A stretch of 15,529 bases of DNA, taken from contig PMIW01000147.1 in the NCBI GenBank assembly GCA_003158365.1, positions 1 through 15,529 on the forward strand, in the 5' to 3' direction. The stretch is from Ignavibacteriota bacterium. Lineage in GTDB: Bacteria; Bacteroidota; Ignavibacteria; Tepidaquicellales; Tepidaquicellaceae. The translations under genes and the position numbers were made by a program. Of the stretch, positions 15,372 through 15,529 are shown piece by piece (within the stretch, counting starts at the first letter, position 1; each line of letters begins with the position of its first letter). Below the pieces are notes generated by a model. That model made no database searches and was not told where the DNA came from. It saw only the letters and a list, made by a program, of their open reading frames with translations.

Positions 15372-15529
15372 ACAAAATTTCCGTTTTAATTATCTGTATA
15401 ATATAAAAAAAAAGACTATTTGAAACAAGTATAGAATAGGGATGAGGAAAATAGTAAGGTTTAAATTTATTGATGTGTGTTTTTGGGATTATATTTTGAT
15501 TTTTCGTAATTGATAAGTTTATGAATTTT

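Noticed and set aside
15391..15436. TTGTTT and TATTAT boxes 19 bases apart upstream of coaE on the minus strand
   Set aside because: The spacing is loose and the sequence is nearly all A/T, including nine T in the spacer, so a promoter call is not supported.
15442..15513. Small plus-strand ORF starting ATGAGGAAAATA, about 23 codons
   Set aside because: Short, no ribosome-binding site of note, no recognisable peptide, and it lies in the coaE upstream region.
15467..15529. Open minus-strand frame of 20 codons entering from the window edge and ending in TAA, possibly the 3' end of a gene upstream of coaE
   Set aside because: Too short to tell from chance: at least one of three frames is often open over 20 codons, and nothing in the peptide is recognisable.

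Overview
This is a compact, AT-rich stretch of a bacterial chromosome in which all fourteen recognisable genes lie on the minus strand; read the window from high to low coordinates to follow transcription. The gene content points to the Bacteroidota/Ignavibacteriota (FCB) side of the bacteria, most likely an Ignavibacteria-like organism. Four things suggest this: a secreted protein running into the QNYPNPFN motif typical of type IX-style C-terminal sorting domains, LolA without a visible LolB, a DUF3108 protein beside a C-terminal processing protease, and promoter-like TAnnTTTG boxes with A-rich leaders. No ribosomal RNA or other marker is present, so the placement is an inference. I saw no mobile element, CRISPR array, tRNA or phage gene.

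Layout in transcription order. (1) 15371-13720: coaE (dephospho-CoA kinase), a strong terminator, then mdh (LDH-type malate dehydrogenase). (2) 13575-9179: a small HNH endonuclease-family protein, a GNAT acetyltransferase, a 565-residue Rossmann-fold dehydrogenase-like protein of unknown function, and nuoM (proton-pumping subunit of complex I). The last three are almost contiguous and end at a near-perfect terminator. (3) 9105-4626: a NhaD/CitMHS-type ion antiporter, then three cell-envelope genes, namely a CtpA-type protease, an exported DUF3108 protein and lolA, ending at a weaker terminator. (4) 4477-943: a flippase-like membrane protein overlapping ugd (UDP-glucose 6-dehydrogenase), then an MFS transporter. 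(5) 814-1: the first 271 codons of a secreted beta-rich protein that is cut by the window edge just as its sorting domain begins.

Functionally this is mostly housekeeping: CoA synthesis, the TCA cycle, respiration and ion homeostasis, envelope protein handling, and sugar-nucleotide and lipid-linked processes. I found no convincing new multi-gene system. The points most worth checking are: nuoM without nuoL or nuoN, apparently co-transcribed with an uncharacterised NAD(P)-binding protein; six of thirteen complete genes apparently starting at TTG or GTG; two terminators whose U-tracts end only about 20 bases before the next start codon; and an unclear 5' end of the HNH gene, where a strong Shine-Dalgarno sequence serves an 18-codon ORF one frame off.
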